Origin: Pseudomonas sp. GOM6
GTDB lineage: Bacteria; Pseudomonadota; Gammaproteobacteria; Pseudomonadales; Pseudomonadaceae
Length of the DNA stretch: 64,000 bases
Direction of reading: 5' to 3'
Assembly (NCBI RefSeq): GCF_029537485.1
Contig: NZ_JARPUS010000003.1
Location: 62,001 to 126,000 of the forward strand
Numbering within the stretch: the first letter of the stretch is position 1; the number at the start of each line of letters is the position of its first letter. The notes below the pieces were generated by a model. That model was not told the DNA's origin. It was given only the letters and a program-made list of their open reading frames with translations, and ran no database searches. Of the stretch, positions 1 to 9,009 are shown piece by piece. Position numbers and translations under genes: made by a program.

Positions 1-556
1 TGCGCGCCACCACCTCCTTGCCAGTGCCGGACTCGCCGAGGATCAACACGCTGGCCTCGGTATCGGCCACCTGCTGCATCATCTGGCGCACTTGATGAAT
101 GGCACGGCTGGTTCCGACCAGGCTGCGAAACAGGTTGGGCTCGCGCTGGCGCCCGCGCTCACGGGCCTGGTCATACATCTCGCGGTAGACCTGGGCACGG
201 TGCAGGGAGTCGAGCAGCTTGTTGTAACTGGGCGGCATCTCCAGGCTGGCCAGCACGCGACGACGCAGGTCGTCAGTCCAGTCCTGCGGAATCGGCTCAC
301 CGATCAGCAGCAGCGGAAGATTCTCGTCCCAGGCCCCTATGTGCTTGATCAGCTCCAAAGCGCCGCCTTTGGCGATGACATCACCCAGCAGAACATTTAG
401 CACTTCGCGGCTGGACTCAAGCGCATCAACCGCCTCACGCCAATCACTACTGCCACAGGAAAGGTGATCTTCGCCGAGGAAATTGAGAATCACCGACAGA
501 TCGCGGCGGCGCTCAGCATTATCATCAATCAGCAGAATTTTGGTTTCGCGCCACAT
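1..556 (-). CDS. fleQ: Flagellar master regulator FleQ, N-terminal part (runs off window)
   Basis: N-terminal 185 residues of the sigma-54 enhancer-binding protein that heads the Pseudomonas flagellar cascade and also binds c-di-GMP. The start [20 protein letters not shown] is typical of FleQ. A receiver-like domain fills about residues 5-115; the stretch [15 protein letters not shown] lies where a classical receiver carries its phospho-aspartate region, and FleQ receivers are known to be atypical. The AAA+ domain begins near residue 145 and its Walker A motif GESGTGKE is at residues 174-181. The rest of the AAA+ domain and the HTH lie to the left of the window. It is the last gene seen in the fliC-flaG-fliD-fliS-fliS-fliT-fleQ order and has its own promoter at 622-650. 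Confidence 0.95.
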   Translation of the reverse strand, partial: MWRETKILLIDDNAERRRDLSVILNFLGEDHLSCGSSDWREAVDALESSREVLNVLLGDVIAKGGALELIKHIGAWDENLPLLLIGEPIPQDWTDDLRRRVLASLEMPPSYNKLLDSLHRAQVYREMYDQARERGRQREPNLFRSLVGTSRAIHQVRQMMQQVADTEASVLILGESGTGKEVVAR

Positions 557-621
557 CTTGTTCTGGTCTGGCTCGCAGGCTGGGAAGAGAGGTCGCCAAG
601 CGGCAACGGCAATTGGCCACT

Positions 622-650
622 AGTAAAGTCAAAAAACAGACTAGAGTCAA
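622..650 (-). promoter_or_regulatory. Sigma-70-type promoter of fleQ
   Basis: On the minus strand TTGACT (645-650) and TTTACT (622-627) are separated by exactly 17 bases in an A/T-rich stretch, about 65 bases upstream of the fleQ start. This fits the known sigma-70 dependence of fleQ in P. aeruginosa. It is the only strong promoter-like pair in the 170-base gap between fliT and fleQ. Confidence 0.6.
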
Positions 651-726
651 TTTTATGGCGTAATTTTTCTACGGTTACTAAGGAAGCTGATCTGACTGAT
701 GATGCCAGGAAGGCACCACCAGACAG

Positions 727-1023
727 TCAGGTGAATAGCTGGTAGACCTTGGCACCTTGCTGGGATTGATTGAGCTGAACCAACTCGCCCGCCAGACGGC
801 GCTGCTCGGCCTGACAGGTAACGACCAGCTCGCGATACAGTTCGAGCAACTCCTGCATCCGCTGCCGCAATTGGCCTTCATCGTGAACGGCTTCGACCAT
901 TGCCTCATCGACAGCCTGACGGCACTGCATATCCAGCTCACCAATCGCCGCCCAATCGCGACGAGCCAGAGCATCACGTAAGGCAAAGCCAGTGGTTTCG
1001 AGAAGCTGAACAGATGAACTCAT
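727..1023 (-). CDS. fliT: Flagellar protein FliT (FliD export chaperone)
   Basis: Small protein of 98 residues, nearly all helical, matching the size and place of FliT after fliS. FliT-family proteins bind the filament cap protein FliD in the cytoplasm and deliver it to the type III export gate. Visible features are the heptad-rich stretch LRQRMQELLELYRELVVTCQAEQRRLAGELVQL near the C terminus and the start MSSSVQLLETTGFALRDAL. Sequence conservation in this family is low, so the assignment rests on size, helix content and position between fliS and fleQ. It lies 28 bases after the second fliS and is probably cotranscribed with it. Confidence 0.75.
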   Translation of the reverse strand: MSSSVQLLETTGFALRDALARRDWAAIGELDMQCRQAVDEAMVEAVHDEGQLRQRMQELLELYRELVVTCQAEQRRLAGELVQLNQSQQGAKVYQLFT

Positions 1024-1051
1024 GGAGATTTCCTCAGGGCCACAGCGACCA

Positions 1052-1432
1052 TCAGTGGCTGATGGCGTCCCAGCCGGATTTCACATTACGCAGCAGGTCT
1101 GCAACTTCATCAAGCATATCCGCATCGTTGGCGATATTCGCCTCAACCAGACGTGACACCATGTATTCGTAGAGACGATCAAGGTTAGCGGCAATTTCAC
1201 CACCCCGATTCAGGTCTAGCCCCTCACGCAGGCCACCGATGATCCCAATGGCTTTGCTGATCAGCTCACCCTTCTGGGCACTCTGGCCATGCAGCATTGC
1301 GCCCTTGGCCTGAGCAAGCCGGGAGAGACCGCCTTCCATCAGCATCTGGATCAACCGATGCGGGCTGGCGTCGGCCACCTGGGCTTGGGTGTTGACGGTT
1401 TGATACTGCCTGAGGGCCGCCATTGCGTTCAT
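1052..1432 (-). CDS. fliS: Flagellin chaperone FliS, second copy
   Basis: FliS-family protein of 126 residues. FliS binds the C terminus of unexported flagellin and stops it polymerising in the cytoplasm. The family signature is clear: ALRQYQTVNTQAQVADASPHRL at the start (conserved Y-x-x-V and P-x-x-L), then LIQMLMEGGLSRLAQAKGAM, and the C-terminal EIAANLDRLYEYMVSRLVEAN. It is a diverged paralogue of the FliS encoded just upstream (1504-1899). P. aeruginosa likewise has two fliS-type genes here, the second also called fliS' or fleP. Whether this copy serves flagellin or another partner cannot be told from sequence. Confidence 0.9.
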   Translation of the reverse strand: MNAMAALRQYQTVNTQAQVADASPHRLIQMLMEGGLSRLAQAKGAMLHGQSAQKGELISKAIGIIGGLREGLDLNRGGEIAANLDRLYEYMVSRLVEANIANDADMLDEVADLLRNVKSGWDAISH

Positions 1433-1503
1433 GATCGCTCCGCTGAAGATTGCCTAAATACACTTCCTGTATCGGCAAACAGCGGCGCGGCTTTAGCGGA
1501 GAT

Positions 1504-1899
1504 TCACTCCGAAACGGCGGCCGGCTCGACTTCCGGGCCTATTCCGTCCCAGGCATCCTTGATCTGCACAAGCAGCTGTTGCACCTCGTCCAGGCTACGC
1601 GGCGTGTCGTCCAGAGCAACGCCGGCGAGGCGTCGGGTCATGTAGTCGTAGAGGGCATCGAGGTTCTCAGCGATCTCGCCACCCAGCTGCTTGTCCAGAC
1701 TGGACTGCAGCACACCAAGAATAGTGATGGTACTGCCCACGGCAAGGCCACGAATCTCGACATCCCCTTCCAGCTGCGCCCGACGCGCCAGCATGACACG
1801 CTCCAGAGCCCCATCCAGCAGCATCTGCACAACACGGTACGGACTGACCTCCTGGGCAGTCTTGACCTGCTTGTAGGTGTCGATGGGTTTCTTGCTCAT
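1504..1899 (-). CDS. fliS: Flagellin chaperone FliS, first copy
   Basis: FliS-family export chaperone of 131 residues, starting 4 bases after the fliD stop and so probably translationally coupled to it. Conserved family features are [29 protein letters not shown] at the N terminus and [19 protein letters not shown] in the C-terminal half. It keeps flagellin monomers soluble before secretion. The tail ([11 protein letters not shown]) is longer and more acidic than that of the neighbouring paralogue, a difference that could reflect different client proteins. Confidence 0.92.
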   Translation of the reverse strand: MSKKPIDTYKQVKTAQEVSPYRVVQMLLDGALERVMLARRAQLEGDVEIRGLAVGSTITILGVLQSSLDKQLGGEIAENLDALYDYMTRRLAGVALDDTPRSLDEVQQLLVQIKDAWDGIGPEVEPAAVSE

Positions 1900-1902
1900 C
1901 GC

Positions 1903-3330
1903 TTACTTATCCTTCTTCACGAAACCGGGCAGACTCGCCAATGACTGCGTCAGACGCTCGCTGGTCTGATTAAGCTGACTGACCAGAGAGTCCATCGCAT
2001 TGTATTGAGCGTACAAGCGCGTCTGCAGCTGCTCCACACGCCTAGTGAGATCTTCACGCTGCTCATCTACGGATTTGAGAGTGCCCTGCAGCCCATTCAT
2101 GCGCTGCTCAAGAATGCCGCCACTTTTAACGAAACCCTCGACCTTTGAGTCGAGCCTGGCCATCAGCCCCGATTCGCCCGTCAGAAAGCTGGCCACAGAA
2201 TCATAGTTGTCACTGAGCGCCGTACTCAGCTTGGCATCGTCGATTTTGAGGGTGCCGTCCTTCTGGGTGGTTATCCCCAAATCAGCCAGCACGCGGATGC
2301 CATCCTGGTCGGCATACTCAACCAGCTCGCTACGCAAGCCCGAGAGCACTGAACGTACCGAGGAGTCGCCTACCAGACCGCCAGTAACCGGCGCCTTGCC
2401 CTCGCCGACCTGCACAACGGCAGTCAATTCATTTGAGGTTGAAATCAGTTTGTTATAGCTCTCGACAAATTTCTTCAGGCCAGCTGTGACTGAAGATTTG
2501 TCCTCGGCCACGGTCACCTTGGTCGTTACTCCCAACTCCGCCTTGAGCAGATTAAGGGTAACGCCGGAGATCGCATCACTGACCGAGTTACTGGTGGGGC
2601 GAAGAGCGATTCCATCGATTTCGACCTCGGCATTACTGGCTTCAGTGATAAAACCAGCACCTGCACCTGCAGCAGAGAGGCTACCAACACCCGCCGCGAC
2701 GTTTAGAGACTCAAGCTCGAAAGTCGCACCTGCCGCACTCGGGGCCGAAGCCTGCAACGTAACAGCCTGCCCATCACCCGTCTTGTTGGAACTCAGCACC
2801 AGGCGAGCAGTACCAGTGTCGGGATCGCTAACCACAGTAGCGCCCACCCCCTTGCTACCGAGCTTGGTATTGATGGCCGCAGCAACATCCTCCAGCTTGG
2901 CGTCCTGGGTTATATCAACCGCCTCCAGTGCCTCACCGCCGACGCTGATGGTCAGCTGACCTGCGTTGAACGTGGCACTGGATGCACCAGCAATTTCGGC
3001 GCTGGCAACCTTGCTGCTGCTGGCCAGGCTCTTGACCTGAACCTGATAAGTACCCGCAGCTGCATCCTTGGTCGCCGTGGCGGTCAGTCGCGTGGTATCG
3101 GCAGAGGTGGCACTGCGCTTCTGAAACAGGGAAGCATCATTGAGACTCTTAAGGGAACTTTGCAGCTCACTCAGAGCCCCCTTCAGCTGCCCCAGCGCGC
3201 TGAAACGCGAGGTGGTGGCCTTTTCCAGGCGCGCCAGCTGCGCCTCCTTGGGCGCTTTCTGGGCATTGACCAGTGCACCGACAATGCTGTCGATATCGAT
3301 GCCCGAACCGATTCCTGAAATACCCGCCAT
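1903..3330 (-). CDS. fliD: Flagellar filament cap protein FliD
   Basis: Filament cap (hook-associated protein 2) of 475 residues. It is exported through the growing filament, forms the distal cap and catalyses flagellin insertion; in P. aeruginosa it is also a mucin adhesin. The N terminus MAGISGIGSGIDIDSIVGAL is diagnostic. The ends (about 1-60 and 420-475) are the helical export and coiled-coil segments, and the Ser/Thr/Ala-rich centre forms the exposed domains. A GTG lies two codons upstream, but the ATG at 3330 has a GAGG at good distance and gives the family's normal start. A small inverted repeat separates it from flaG. Confidence 0.96.
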   Translation of the reverse strand: MAGISGIGSGIDIDSIVGALVNAQKAPKEAQLARLEKATTSRFSALGQLKGALSELQSSLKSLNDASLFQKRSATSADTTRLTATATKDAAAGTYQVQVKSLASSSKVASAEIAGASSATFNAGQLTISVGGEALEAVDITQDAKLEDVAAAINTKLGSKGVGATVVSDPDTGTARLVLSSNKTGDGQAVTLQASAPSAAGATFELESLNVAAGVGSLSAAGAGAGFITEASNAEVEIDGIALRPTSNSVSDAISGVTLNLLKAELGVTTKVTVAEDKSSVTAGLKKFVESYNKLISTSNELTAVVQVGEGKAPVTGGLVGDSSVRSVLSGLRSELVEYADQDGIRVLADLGITTQKDGTLKIDDAKLSTALSDNYDSVASFLTGESGLMARLDSKVEGFVKSGGILEQRMNGLQGTLKSVDEQREDLTRRVEQLQTRLYAQYNAMDSLVSQLNQTSERLTQSLASLPGFVKKDK

Positions 3331-3356
3331 ACACACCTCGCCAATAGGTTGACGCT

Positions 3357-3373
3357 AAAACGCCTTGGCGTTT
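3357..3373 (-). terminator. Small inverted repeat between flaG and fliD
   Basis: AAACGCC/GGCGTTT meet around a two-base centre, so a hairpin would have about 6 pairs and a 4-base loop. On the minus strand it ends GGCGTTTTAGC. It sits 25 bases after the flaG stop and could be a weak attenuator that lowers fliD relative to flaG. Confidence 0.35.
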
Positions 3374-3397
3374 CAGCAGTCAAGAAACATGCCGAAA

Positions 3398-3772
3398 CTA
3401 AGCTTCGGCCTTGAACAGCAGGCTGCGCACTTCCTCCAGGCTCTCCGCCAGCTTCAGCGCCTCCTCGGAGGGAATCTGACGAATCACATCGCCGGATTCG
3501 CTGTCGGTGACCTTGACCACCACGCGCCCGGTGGAGTCATCCAGCTGGAAATCCAGATTGCGGCGTACCGACTGGACAAAACCCTGGATAGTGGATACGG
3601 CATCTTCAACCTGAGTGCGTGCAGACTCGTCTTCCGCAGCCGACACCGCTTGAACGCCTTGCTGCGTATTTCCCTGCTCGCCTGCAACTGTGGCGCTCTT
3701 TTCGGCGGATGCCGCCAAGCGGACTGTCGGCATGCTGCCGAGGGCGGAATTCTTGATGGAACCGACATCCAT
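3398..3772 (-). CDS. flaG: Flagellar protein FlaG
   Basis: FlaG-family protein of 124 residues. Its role is not fully settled; in Pseudomonas and Vibrio it influences filament length. The first 60 residues are variable and rich in Ala, Ser and Gln. The conserved FlaG domain covers about residues 60-122: NLDFQLDDSTGRVVVKVTDSESGDVIRQIPSEEALKLAESL, including the typical V-K-V-x-D and I-R-Q-I-P-x-E. It lies between fliC and fliD, its usual place in pseudomonads. Confidence 0.93.
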   Translation of the reverse strand: MDVGSIKNSALGSMPTVRLAASAEKSATVAGEQGNTQQGVQAVSAAEDESARTQVEDAVSTIQGFVQSVRRNLDFQLDDSTGRVVVKVTDSESGDVIRQIPSEEALKLAESLEEVRSLLFKAEA

Positions 3773-3796
3773 AATGGCTTACCTCACATGGCAAGA

Positions 3797-3827
3797 CGGG
3801 GGAAAGCGACCAGCGCTTTCCCCCGTA
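3797..3827 (-). terminator. Strong hairpin after fliC
   Basis: A perfect 13-base-pair stem (ACGGGGGAAAGCG / CGCTTTCCCCCGT) with a 5-base loop lies 23 bases after the fliC stop. On the minus strand it is followed by CTTGCC rather than a U run, so it may act as a partial terminator or a 3'-end stabiliser of the abundant fliC mRNA, with some readthrough into flaG. Confidence 0.7.
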
Positions 3828-3849
3828 GTCTAACTCAAGCCGGAACCCG

Positions 3850-5334
3850 TTAACCCAGCAGGCTGAGCACTGCCTGCGGCAACTGGTTGGCCTGGGCCAG
3901 GATCGAAGTACCAGCCTGCTGCAGGATCTGGTTCTTGGTCAGCTCCGAAGTCTCGGCAGCGAAGTCGGTATCGCGAATCCGGCTACGGGCAGCGGCAGCG
4001 TTTTCGGAAATGTTCTGCAGGTTGGAAATGGTGTTTTCGAAACGGTTCTGCTTGGCACCCAACTCCGCACGCGCGCTGTCGATAAAGGTCATGGCAGAGT
4101 CGACCACGTCCAGCGCTTTCTGCGCGCCGATTGCGGTAGTAATGTCAATCTTGTCCACCGCATCCAGCGAGGAAACCAAAGCAGTCGTGGCGGAGGCAGT
4201 GGAGGTATCGCTACTTGTCGAAGTAAACGCTTTGCTGCTGTTAAGCTTCACAACACCCATGCCACGGGACGAGTCATCACCGCCACTTGTAAGAGCCACA
4301 GTATCAACTGCAGCGCCAGTGCCGTCATAGCCATAGGTAGTGAAGTTCGCCGTGCCGCCAGCATCGTTGGCGAAGTCGCCAATGACGATATCATCACCGC
4401 GCTCACTGGTCATTTTCAGTACGCCGCTAGAAATTTCCGCAGTGATACCCGTCTGACCACTCTTGGTATTGATCTCAGCAGCCAAAGCACTCAAATCGGT
4501 GGTGGTAACAGTGGCTCGAATGTTAATTGCCGATGCGTTGGAGCCGGTCAGATTAAAATTGACTGTGCCACTGGCGCTGAGACCACTAAGGCCAACAACA
4601 GTGCGAGCATCAGCACTGACATTGGTTGTGCCTGTTGCAGAGTTGATAGCATCTGCTGCGACCTTGGCACTAGAGGTTGCGACACTTATAGCAGTACTGG
4701 TACCCGAAGAACCCGCAATGGTAACGGTGCCTGCCACGTTATTCGCAGCAGCAGCAGCGGCTGCAACAGTTGCGCGCCCCAAACCAGTGTTAGCGGCGTT
4801 ACCAGCCAGAGTACGGGTGTTGTTACCGACACTGCTGGCCCGGAAATTGCCCAATGTCACATCAATTGTTTCGAACGCATTTGCGCCTACCTGAAACTGT
4901 TGAGAACCAAAAGTGCCATCCAGAATCTTCCGACCACCAAAACTCGTAGTATCGGCGATGCGGTTGAACTCGCCCTGCAGCTGAGTCACCTCATCCTGCA
5001 GCGCACGACGCTCGGAGGCTGAATTAGATCCGTTGGCCGACTGCAGCGCCAGATCGCGCATGCGCTGGAGGAGATTAGTGGACTGCTGCAGAGCGCCCTC
5101 AGCGGTCTGCGCCAGGGAGATGCCGTCGTTGGCGTTGCGTACGGCCACGTTCAGGCCATTGACCTGACTGGTCAAACGGTTGGAAATCTGCAGGCCGGCG
5201 GCATCATCCTTCGCGCTGTTGATACGGAAGCCGGTGGACAAACGCTGCAGCGAAGTATCCAGCCCCTTGGACGAGGTGTTCAGGTTGCGCTGAGTATTCA
5301 GAGAAGCAACGTTAGTGTTGACAGTAAGAGCCAT
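3850..5334 (-). CDS. fliC: Flagellin FliC
   Basis: Filament subunit of 494 residues. The conserved D0/D1 regions are unmistakable: [19 protein letters not shown] at the N terminus with [20 protein letters not shown], and the C-terminal [36 protein letters not shown] with the final leucine-rich [10 protein letters not shown]. The central part (about residues 165-385) is the variable surface domain, very rich in Ala, Ser, Thr and Gly. Expression should depend on the sigma-28 promoter at 5437-5463, leaving a 5' leader of about 96 bases. The gene ends at a strong hairpin. No glycosylation genes are next to it. Confidence 0.98.
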   Translation of the reverse strand: MALTVNTNVASLNTQRNLNTSSKGLDTSLQRLSTGFRINSAKDDAAGLQISNRLTSQVNGLNVAVRNANDGISLAQTAEGALQQSTNLLQRMRDLALQSANGSNSASERRALQDEVTQLQGEFNRIADTTSFGGRKILDGTFGSQQFQVGANAFETIDVTLGNFRASSVGNNTRTLAGNAANTGLGRATVAAAAAAANNVAGTVTIAGSSGTSTAISVATSSAKVAADAINSATGTTNVSADARTVVGLSGLSASGTVNFNLTGSNASAINIRATVTTTDLSALAAEINTKSGQTGITAEISSGVLKMTSERGDDIVIGDFANDAGGTANFTTYGYDGTGAAVDTVALTSGGDDSSRGMGVVKLNSSKAFTSTSSDTSTASATTALVSSLDAVDKIDITTAIGAQKALDVVDSAMTFIDSARAELGAKQNRFENTISNLQNISENAAAARSRIRDTDFAAETSELTKNQILQQAGTSILAQANQLPQAVLSLLG

Positions 5335-5436
5335 GATGCTTGCCTCCAGAGGGCGGGTACTAAAGAGAACCAGGTACTGCGAGCGTTTGGGCGTTCAGCC
5401 TTGCTCAGGCACCCAGTTACTTCGCATTCGTCCTTT

Positions 5437-5463
5437 TTATCGGCGCTGAAGAAGCTGGCTTTA
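5437..5463 (-). promoter_or_regulatory. Sigma-28 (FliA) promoter of fliC
   Basis: On the minus strand TAAA, exactly 15 bases, then GCCGATAA, which matches the FliA consensus TAAA-N15-GCCGATAA fully. Transcription would start near 5430, about 96 bases before the fliC ATG. A long A/T-rich stretch (5461-5510) lies just upstream and could act as an UP-like element. Confidence 0.95.
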
Positions 5464-5595
5464 GGTTTTTTCAGAGTTTTTTGTGATTTTTTTTTTGCCT
5501 TTACAAGCAATGGTTTAGCAGCCTTGAGAAGTGCCGGAGAGGCGTTTCGCCGGTATTTCGCCAGCAAACCGCAGCATCCCGGACGCGTATCGGGG

Positions 5596-6903
5596 TCAGC
5601 GCAGCTGGTTGAACAGGTTCAGCCCACTGATCTTGACGAAGCTCTGCTGCGCCGCCTCAAGGATGATCGACTGGAAGGACAGGCGCGACAGCGCCTCGGC
5701 ATAGTCCAGCTCGCGCAGGTCGGCCTGTACGGCCTTGTTGACCAGGCTGACCTCTTCGTTATCGGTCTGGGTCGATTCGATGACGTTGAGGCGCGCACCA
5801 ATTTCGCCACGCACCAGGTCTACCGCCGTCATACCATGATCCAGGTTGGTAAGCACCTCTGCCACCGCATCGCGCATCGCGAGGTTACCGGCCGGCGTAT
5901 CCGCAGTGGACTCAAGCGCCGTGCGCAGGTTCTTGATGGTGCTCAGGATGCCCTGCTTCTGCTGAGTGGGGTCGAGCGTTACCGCGAAGGTCTCGGTGCC
6001 CAGCGGCACACCGTCGAGCTGTACGCTCACGCCACGGAACACCAACTGGTCGCTGCTGTCAGGGTCGTCGTCGAGTTGTCCACTGGCCAGTACATTGGGG
6101 TCAACAAAGGGCGGCCCGGCCACGGGGAAGACCGGCGTAGCGGCCAGGTCGTAGACGATGTAGTCGGTCGCCGAAGTGAAGTGGATGCCGATACCCGCAC
6201 CCGGAAAATTGTTCGGAGGGGCAGCAGAAAAGGCCACCTCATCCTGCACCAGCGGCGCCGACGCGCTCAGTGTAGAGCCCGGCGGCAACGGCGGTAGGGG
6301 CGCCGGCGGGGCGACCTGGAGGCTGTTCAGGCGACCGGCATTGATGATGTTCTCGAACAGTTTTTTGCCGTTGTCATTGATCGGTAGGCTCAGCGAACTG
6401 GCGATCTGCAGTTCACGCTGCCCCTCGTCGCCTACATAGCTGTAGTTGCCAGCAGCATCGCGGACGAAGGGCTGGGTCTTGCCCTGGTGCCCTGCGAACA
6501 AATATTCCCCGCGAGCATTGCGTGAGTTGAACAGGGCAAACAGCTCGTCTTCGCGCTCGCGCAGCTCCAGCGCCATGGACTGGCGGTCAGCCTGACTCAG
6601 CGCCCCGTCACCCGATTGCACGGCGAGCTCGCGAACTCGCTGGAGAATGTTGTTGACCGCGTTCAGCGTCGATTCTTCCTGGGTCAGGCTGTTGGTGGCC
6701 GCCGTCAGGTTATCCGCATACTGGTTCAACACATTCTGCTGCTGCTCGAGCTGAAGCAGGCGCACTGAGGCCACCGGATCGTCGGCCGGCGTCAGGATGC
6801 GGTTGCCGGTACTGATCTGCTCCTGGGTGCGCGTGACATTCGAGTAGTTACGCTGCAGCCCCTGAACACCGTTATTGAATGCCTGAACGGAGGAAATCCG
6901 CAT
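5596..6903 (-). CDS. flgL: Hook-filament junction protein FlgL (HAP3)
   Basis: Junction protein of 435 residues that links the hook, through FlgK, to the flagellin filament. The N terminus MRISSVQAFNNGVQGLQRNY followed by QEQISTGNRILTPADDPVA is typical of FlgL. The C terminus, DYAEALSRLSFQSIILEAAQQSFVKISGLNLFNQLR, carries the flagellin-like D0 helix. The middle (about residues 190-300) has a proline-rich stretch (PPAPLPPLPPGS) in the variable outer domain. It is the last gene of the flgF-G-H-I-J-K-L run. Confidence 0.96.
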   Translation of the reverse strand: MRISSVQAFNNGVQGLQRNYSNVTRTQEQISTGNRILTPADDPVASVRLLQLEQQQNVLNQYADNLTAATNSLTQEESTLNAVNNILQRVRELAVQSGDGALSQADRQSMALELREREDELFALFNSRNARGEYLFAGHQGKTQPFVRDAAGNYSYVGDEGQRELQIASSLSLPINDNGKKLFENIINAGRLNSLQVAPPAPLPPLPPGSTLSASAPLVQDEVAFSAAPPNNFPGAGIGIHFTSATDYIVYDLAATPVFPVAGPPFVDPNVLASGQLDDDPDSSDQLVFRGVSVQLDGVPLGTETFAVTLDPTQQKQGILSTIKNLRTALESTADTPAGNLAMRDAVAEVLTNLDHGMTAVDLVRGEIGARLNVIESTQTDNEEVSLVNKAVQADLRELDYAEALSRLSFQSIILEAAQQSFVKISGLNLFNQLR

Positions 6904-6941
6904 GGCCTTATACCTCGTCGGCGCCCGATTGCGCCTTCACG

Positions 6942-8999
6942 TCAGAATGTATTGATCAGGGTATCGAACAGGCTGCGGGCAACTTGAATGATCTGCGCCG
7001 ATGCCTGGTAGTACTGCTCGAACTTGATCAGATTGGCCGCCTCCTCGTCGAGGTTGACCGCCGAGAGTGAATCCCGGTTGTCGGTGGCCTGCTTGAGGAT
7101 GGCGCCCGTGGCCTCGCTGTCCAATCGGGTCTGGGCGGTCAGTGTGCCCACTCGCTCCACCAGATCGCCATAACCATCGGTCAAACTGGTGCCGGTCTGG
7201 ATGCTGGTTACACTGGGGTCAACACCGACGATCTGGGCACTCTGCAGATCAACCAGCTTGAGTGCATTGCGGTTGTCCGACACGCCATTAGCATTGAAAT
7301 TCAGGGTAAAGCTATCTGTGTCCTGCGGGCGACCACTCAAGGTGAAGCGCACGATATTGCCTGCGCCCAGATCCAGCTCGTAGGTGTTGAGCTCTCCTTC
7401 CTGGAAGTCCGCAGGAACGGCCGGAGTTGCAGGCGTAGTAGCAGGATTAATACGAACCAAGGTACCTGCGCTGGCGGTAAAGTCACCAGGCGCAGTGCCG
7501 CTATAAGTCAATGTCACCGGCAGAGCAGCCGCCAATGCCGCAGCGTTGAGCGGGCTGCTTCCACTAGCCACCAAGTCGGGCTGGGAAATCACCCCGGTGC
7601 CACGATTCTGCAGGGTCGCCCCTGCCCGCACCGGAGCCGCGAAGGCCAGCTGATCCGGCTGGTCGAGTACCGTATTGATATCCGAAGCGCCTCGACGAGT
7701 TGGTTCAAGCATGAAGCGATCACCAACAGCGGGCGCAGCACTCAGGGTGACACTGAAGCCCTGATCGCGCCCCGCCGAGTCACTAAATGTGAGGGTTCCA
7801 GCCGTATCGGTGACAGTGATGACGGCATTGTCACTCAGGCGCCTGGCGCTGTAGCCACTGGGCGCGGTCACCCCGTCGTACTCCAGGCGATAGTCGCTGG
7901 CCGAGAGCACTGAGGTGTCGGTGATCCGCAACGAGGCATCCACTCCGGGAGGCGTGGCACTGATTGATGGGTTGTCGGAGAACGCTCGCGCGCGCAGGTC
8001 GGCCAGCTGAGGATCATTGAAATCGCCGAACAAGGCAGCCCCTACCTGCCCCTTGAGATCGAGGCCCTGCCCCAGTCGTTCGTTGACTTCGGAACTGAGT
8101 GCCAGAGCCAAACGCCCCAAAGCGTTGAAGGTGGAGTCAAGAGCATCGCCGCGATAACGGATCAGGCCGCCCAATTCCCCTCCCGACAACTGGGTGGTTA
8201 CTGTCTGCCTGGAGTTGCCACTGACGAACTGAATCTCGAAACGGGTTGGGTCAGCAGTGCCCGGAACCGCCTCCAACCGACTGACCTGACTGCCCACCAC
8301 CAGTGGCTGGCCACTGCCAATGAAAAGGTTGAGAGTATTGTCATCCTGGGGAACGACAGTGACACCTATGTATTCGGCAAGCTGACGGATCGACTCTTCT
8401 CGAGCGTCGAGCAAATCGTTGGGGGCGCTTCCATTTGCAGCTGCTACGGCGATAGCCTCGTTGAGCCGCCCAATGCCCGAAGACAGACGATTGATCTGGT
8501 CCGTGACCGCCGTCATCTGCTTGTTGAGGAACTCGTTCTGAGCATCCAGGCGGTCATGGATGGTGTTGAAACGGCGAGCCAGCCCCTCGGCCTCGGACAG
8601 CACCAACTGCCGTGCCGGAATGTTGGCGGGATCTTCCGCCGCGGTCTGCAGCGAGGAAAAGAAGTTCTGCAGCACCGGAGTGATACCGGTGGTCGAACCT
8701 GCTAAGAGTGAGTCGAGCTGATCGATCTGGCTTTTATATGCGGAAACATCACTATTGAGCGCCGTGGTGCTGCGCAACTGAGCGGTCAGAAACTCACTGT
8801 AGCTGCGCCGGATTTCCACCAGAGTGGTACCCGATCCGATATAACCAGCGCCGCTGAACTGTGGAACGCGCGTGGCCTGCACCGTGTCCTGCCGGGTATA
8901 GCCCGGCGTGTTGACGTTGGTGATGTTGTGGCCGGTAACCGCCAGCGAGGTCTTGTTCGCCGACAGGCCCGACAGGCCAATGCTCAGTAGGTCAGCCAT
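6942..8999 (-). CDS. flgK: Hook-filament junction protein FlgK (HAP1)
   Basis: First junction protein on the hook, 685 residues. It starts MADLLSIGLSGLSANKTSLAVTGHNITNVNTPGYTRQ, containing the axial-protein signature (L-x-x-x-x-x-N-I-x-N-x-x-T-x-G-Y). The C terminus, SAVNLDEEAANLIKFEQYYQASAQIIQVARSLFDTLINTF, is the standard FlgK D0 helix. The long middle part is exposed and variable. It sits 38 bases upstream of flgL and 10 bases downstream of flgJ, and is exported by the flagellar type III system with FlgN as chaperone. Confidence 0.97.
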   Translation of the reverse strand: MADLLSIGLSGLSANKTSLAVTGHNITNVNTPGYTRQDTVQATRVPQFSGAGYIGSGTTLVEIRRSYSEFLTAQLRSTTALNSDVSAYKSQIDQLDSLLAGSTTGITPVLQNFFSSLQTAAEDPANIPARQLVLSEAEGLARRFNTIHDRLDAQNEFLNKQMTAVTDQINRLSSGIGRLNEAIAVAAANGSAPNDLLDAREESIRQLAEYIGVTVVPQDDNTLNLFIGSGQPLVVGSQVSRLEAVPGTADPTRFEIQFVSGNSRQTVTTQLSGGELGGLIRYRGDALDSTFNALGRLALALSSEVNERLGQGLDLKGQVGAALFGDFNDPQLADLRARAFSDNPSISATPPGVDASLRITDTSVLSASDYRLEYDGVTAPSGYSARRLSDNAVITVTDTAGTLTFSDSAGRDQGFSVTLSAAPAVGDRFMLEPTRRGASDINTVLDQPDQLAFAAPVRAGATLQNRGTGVISQPDLVASGSSPLNAAALAAALPVTLTYSGTAPGDFTASAGTLVRINPATTPATPAVPADFQEGELNTYELDLGAGNIVRFTLSGRPQDTDSFTLNFNANGVSDNRNALKLVDLQSAQIVGVDPSVTSIQTGTSLTDGYGDLVERVGTLTAQTRLDSEATGAILKQATDNRDSLSAVNLDEEAANLIKFEQYYQASAQIIQVARSLFDTLINTF

Positions 9000-9009
9000 G
9001 ATTCAGCTC

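Noticed and set aside
5298..5567. A short Lys-rich frame upstream of fliC
   Set aside because: It contains the sigma-28 promoter and the fliC leader; the Lys/Phe-rich product only reflects the A/T-rich stretch.
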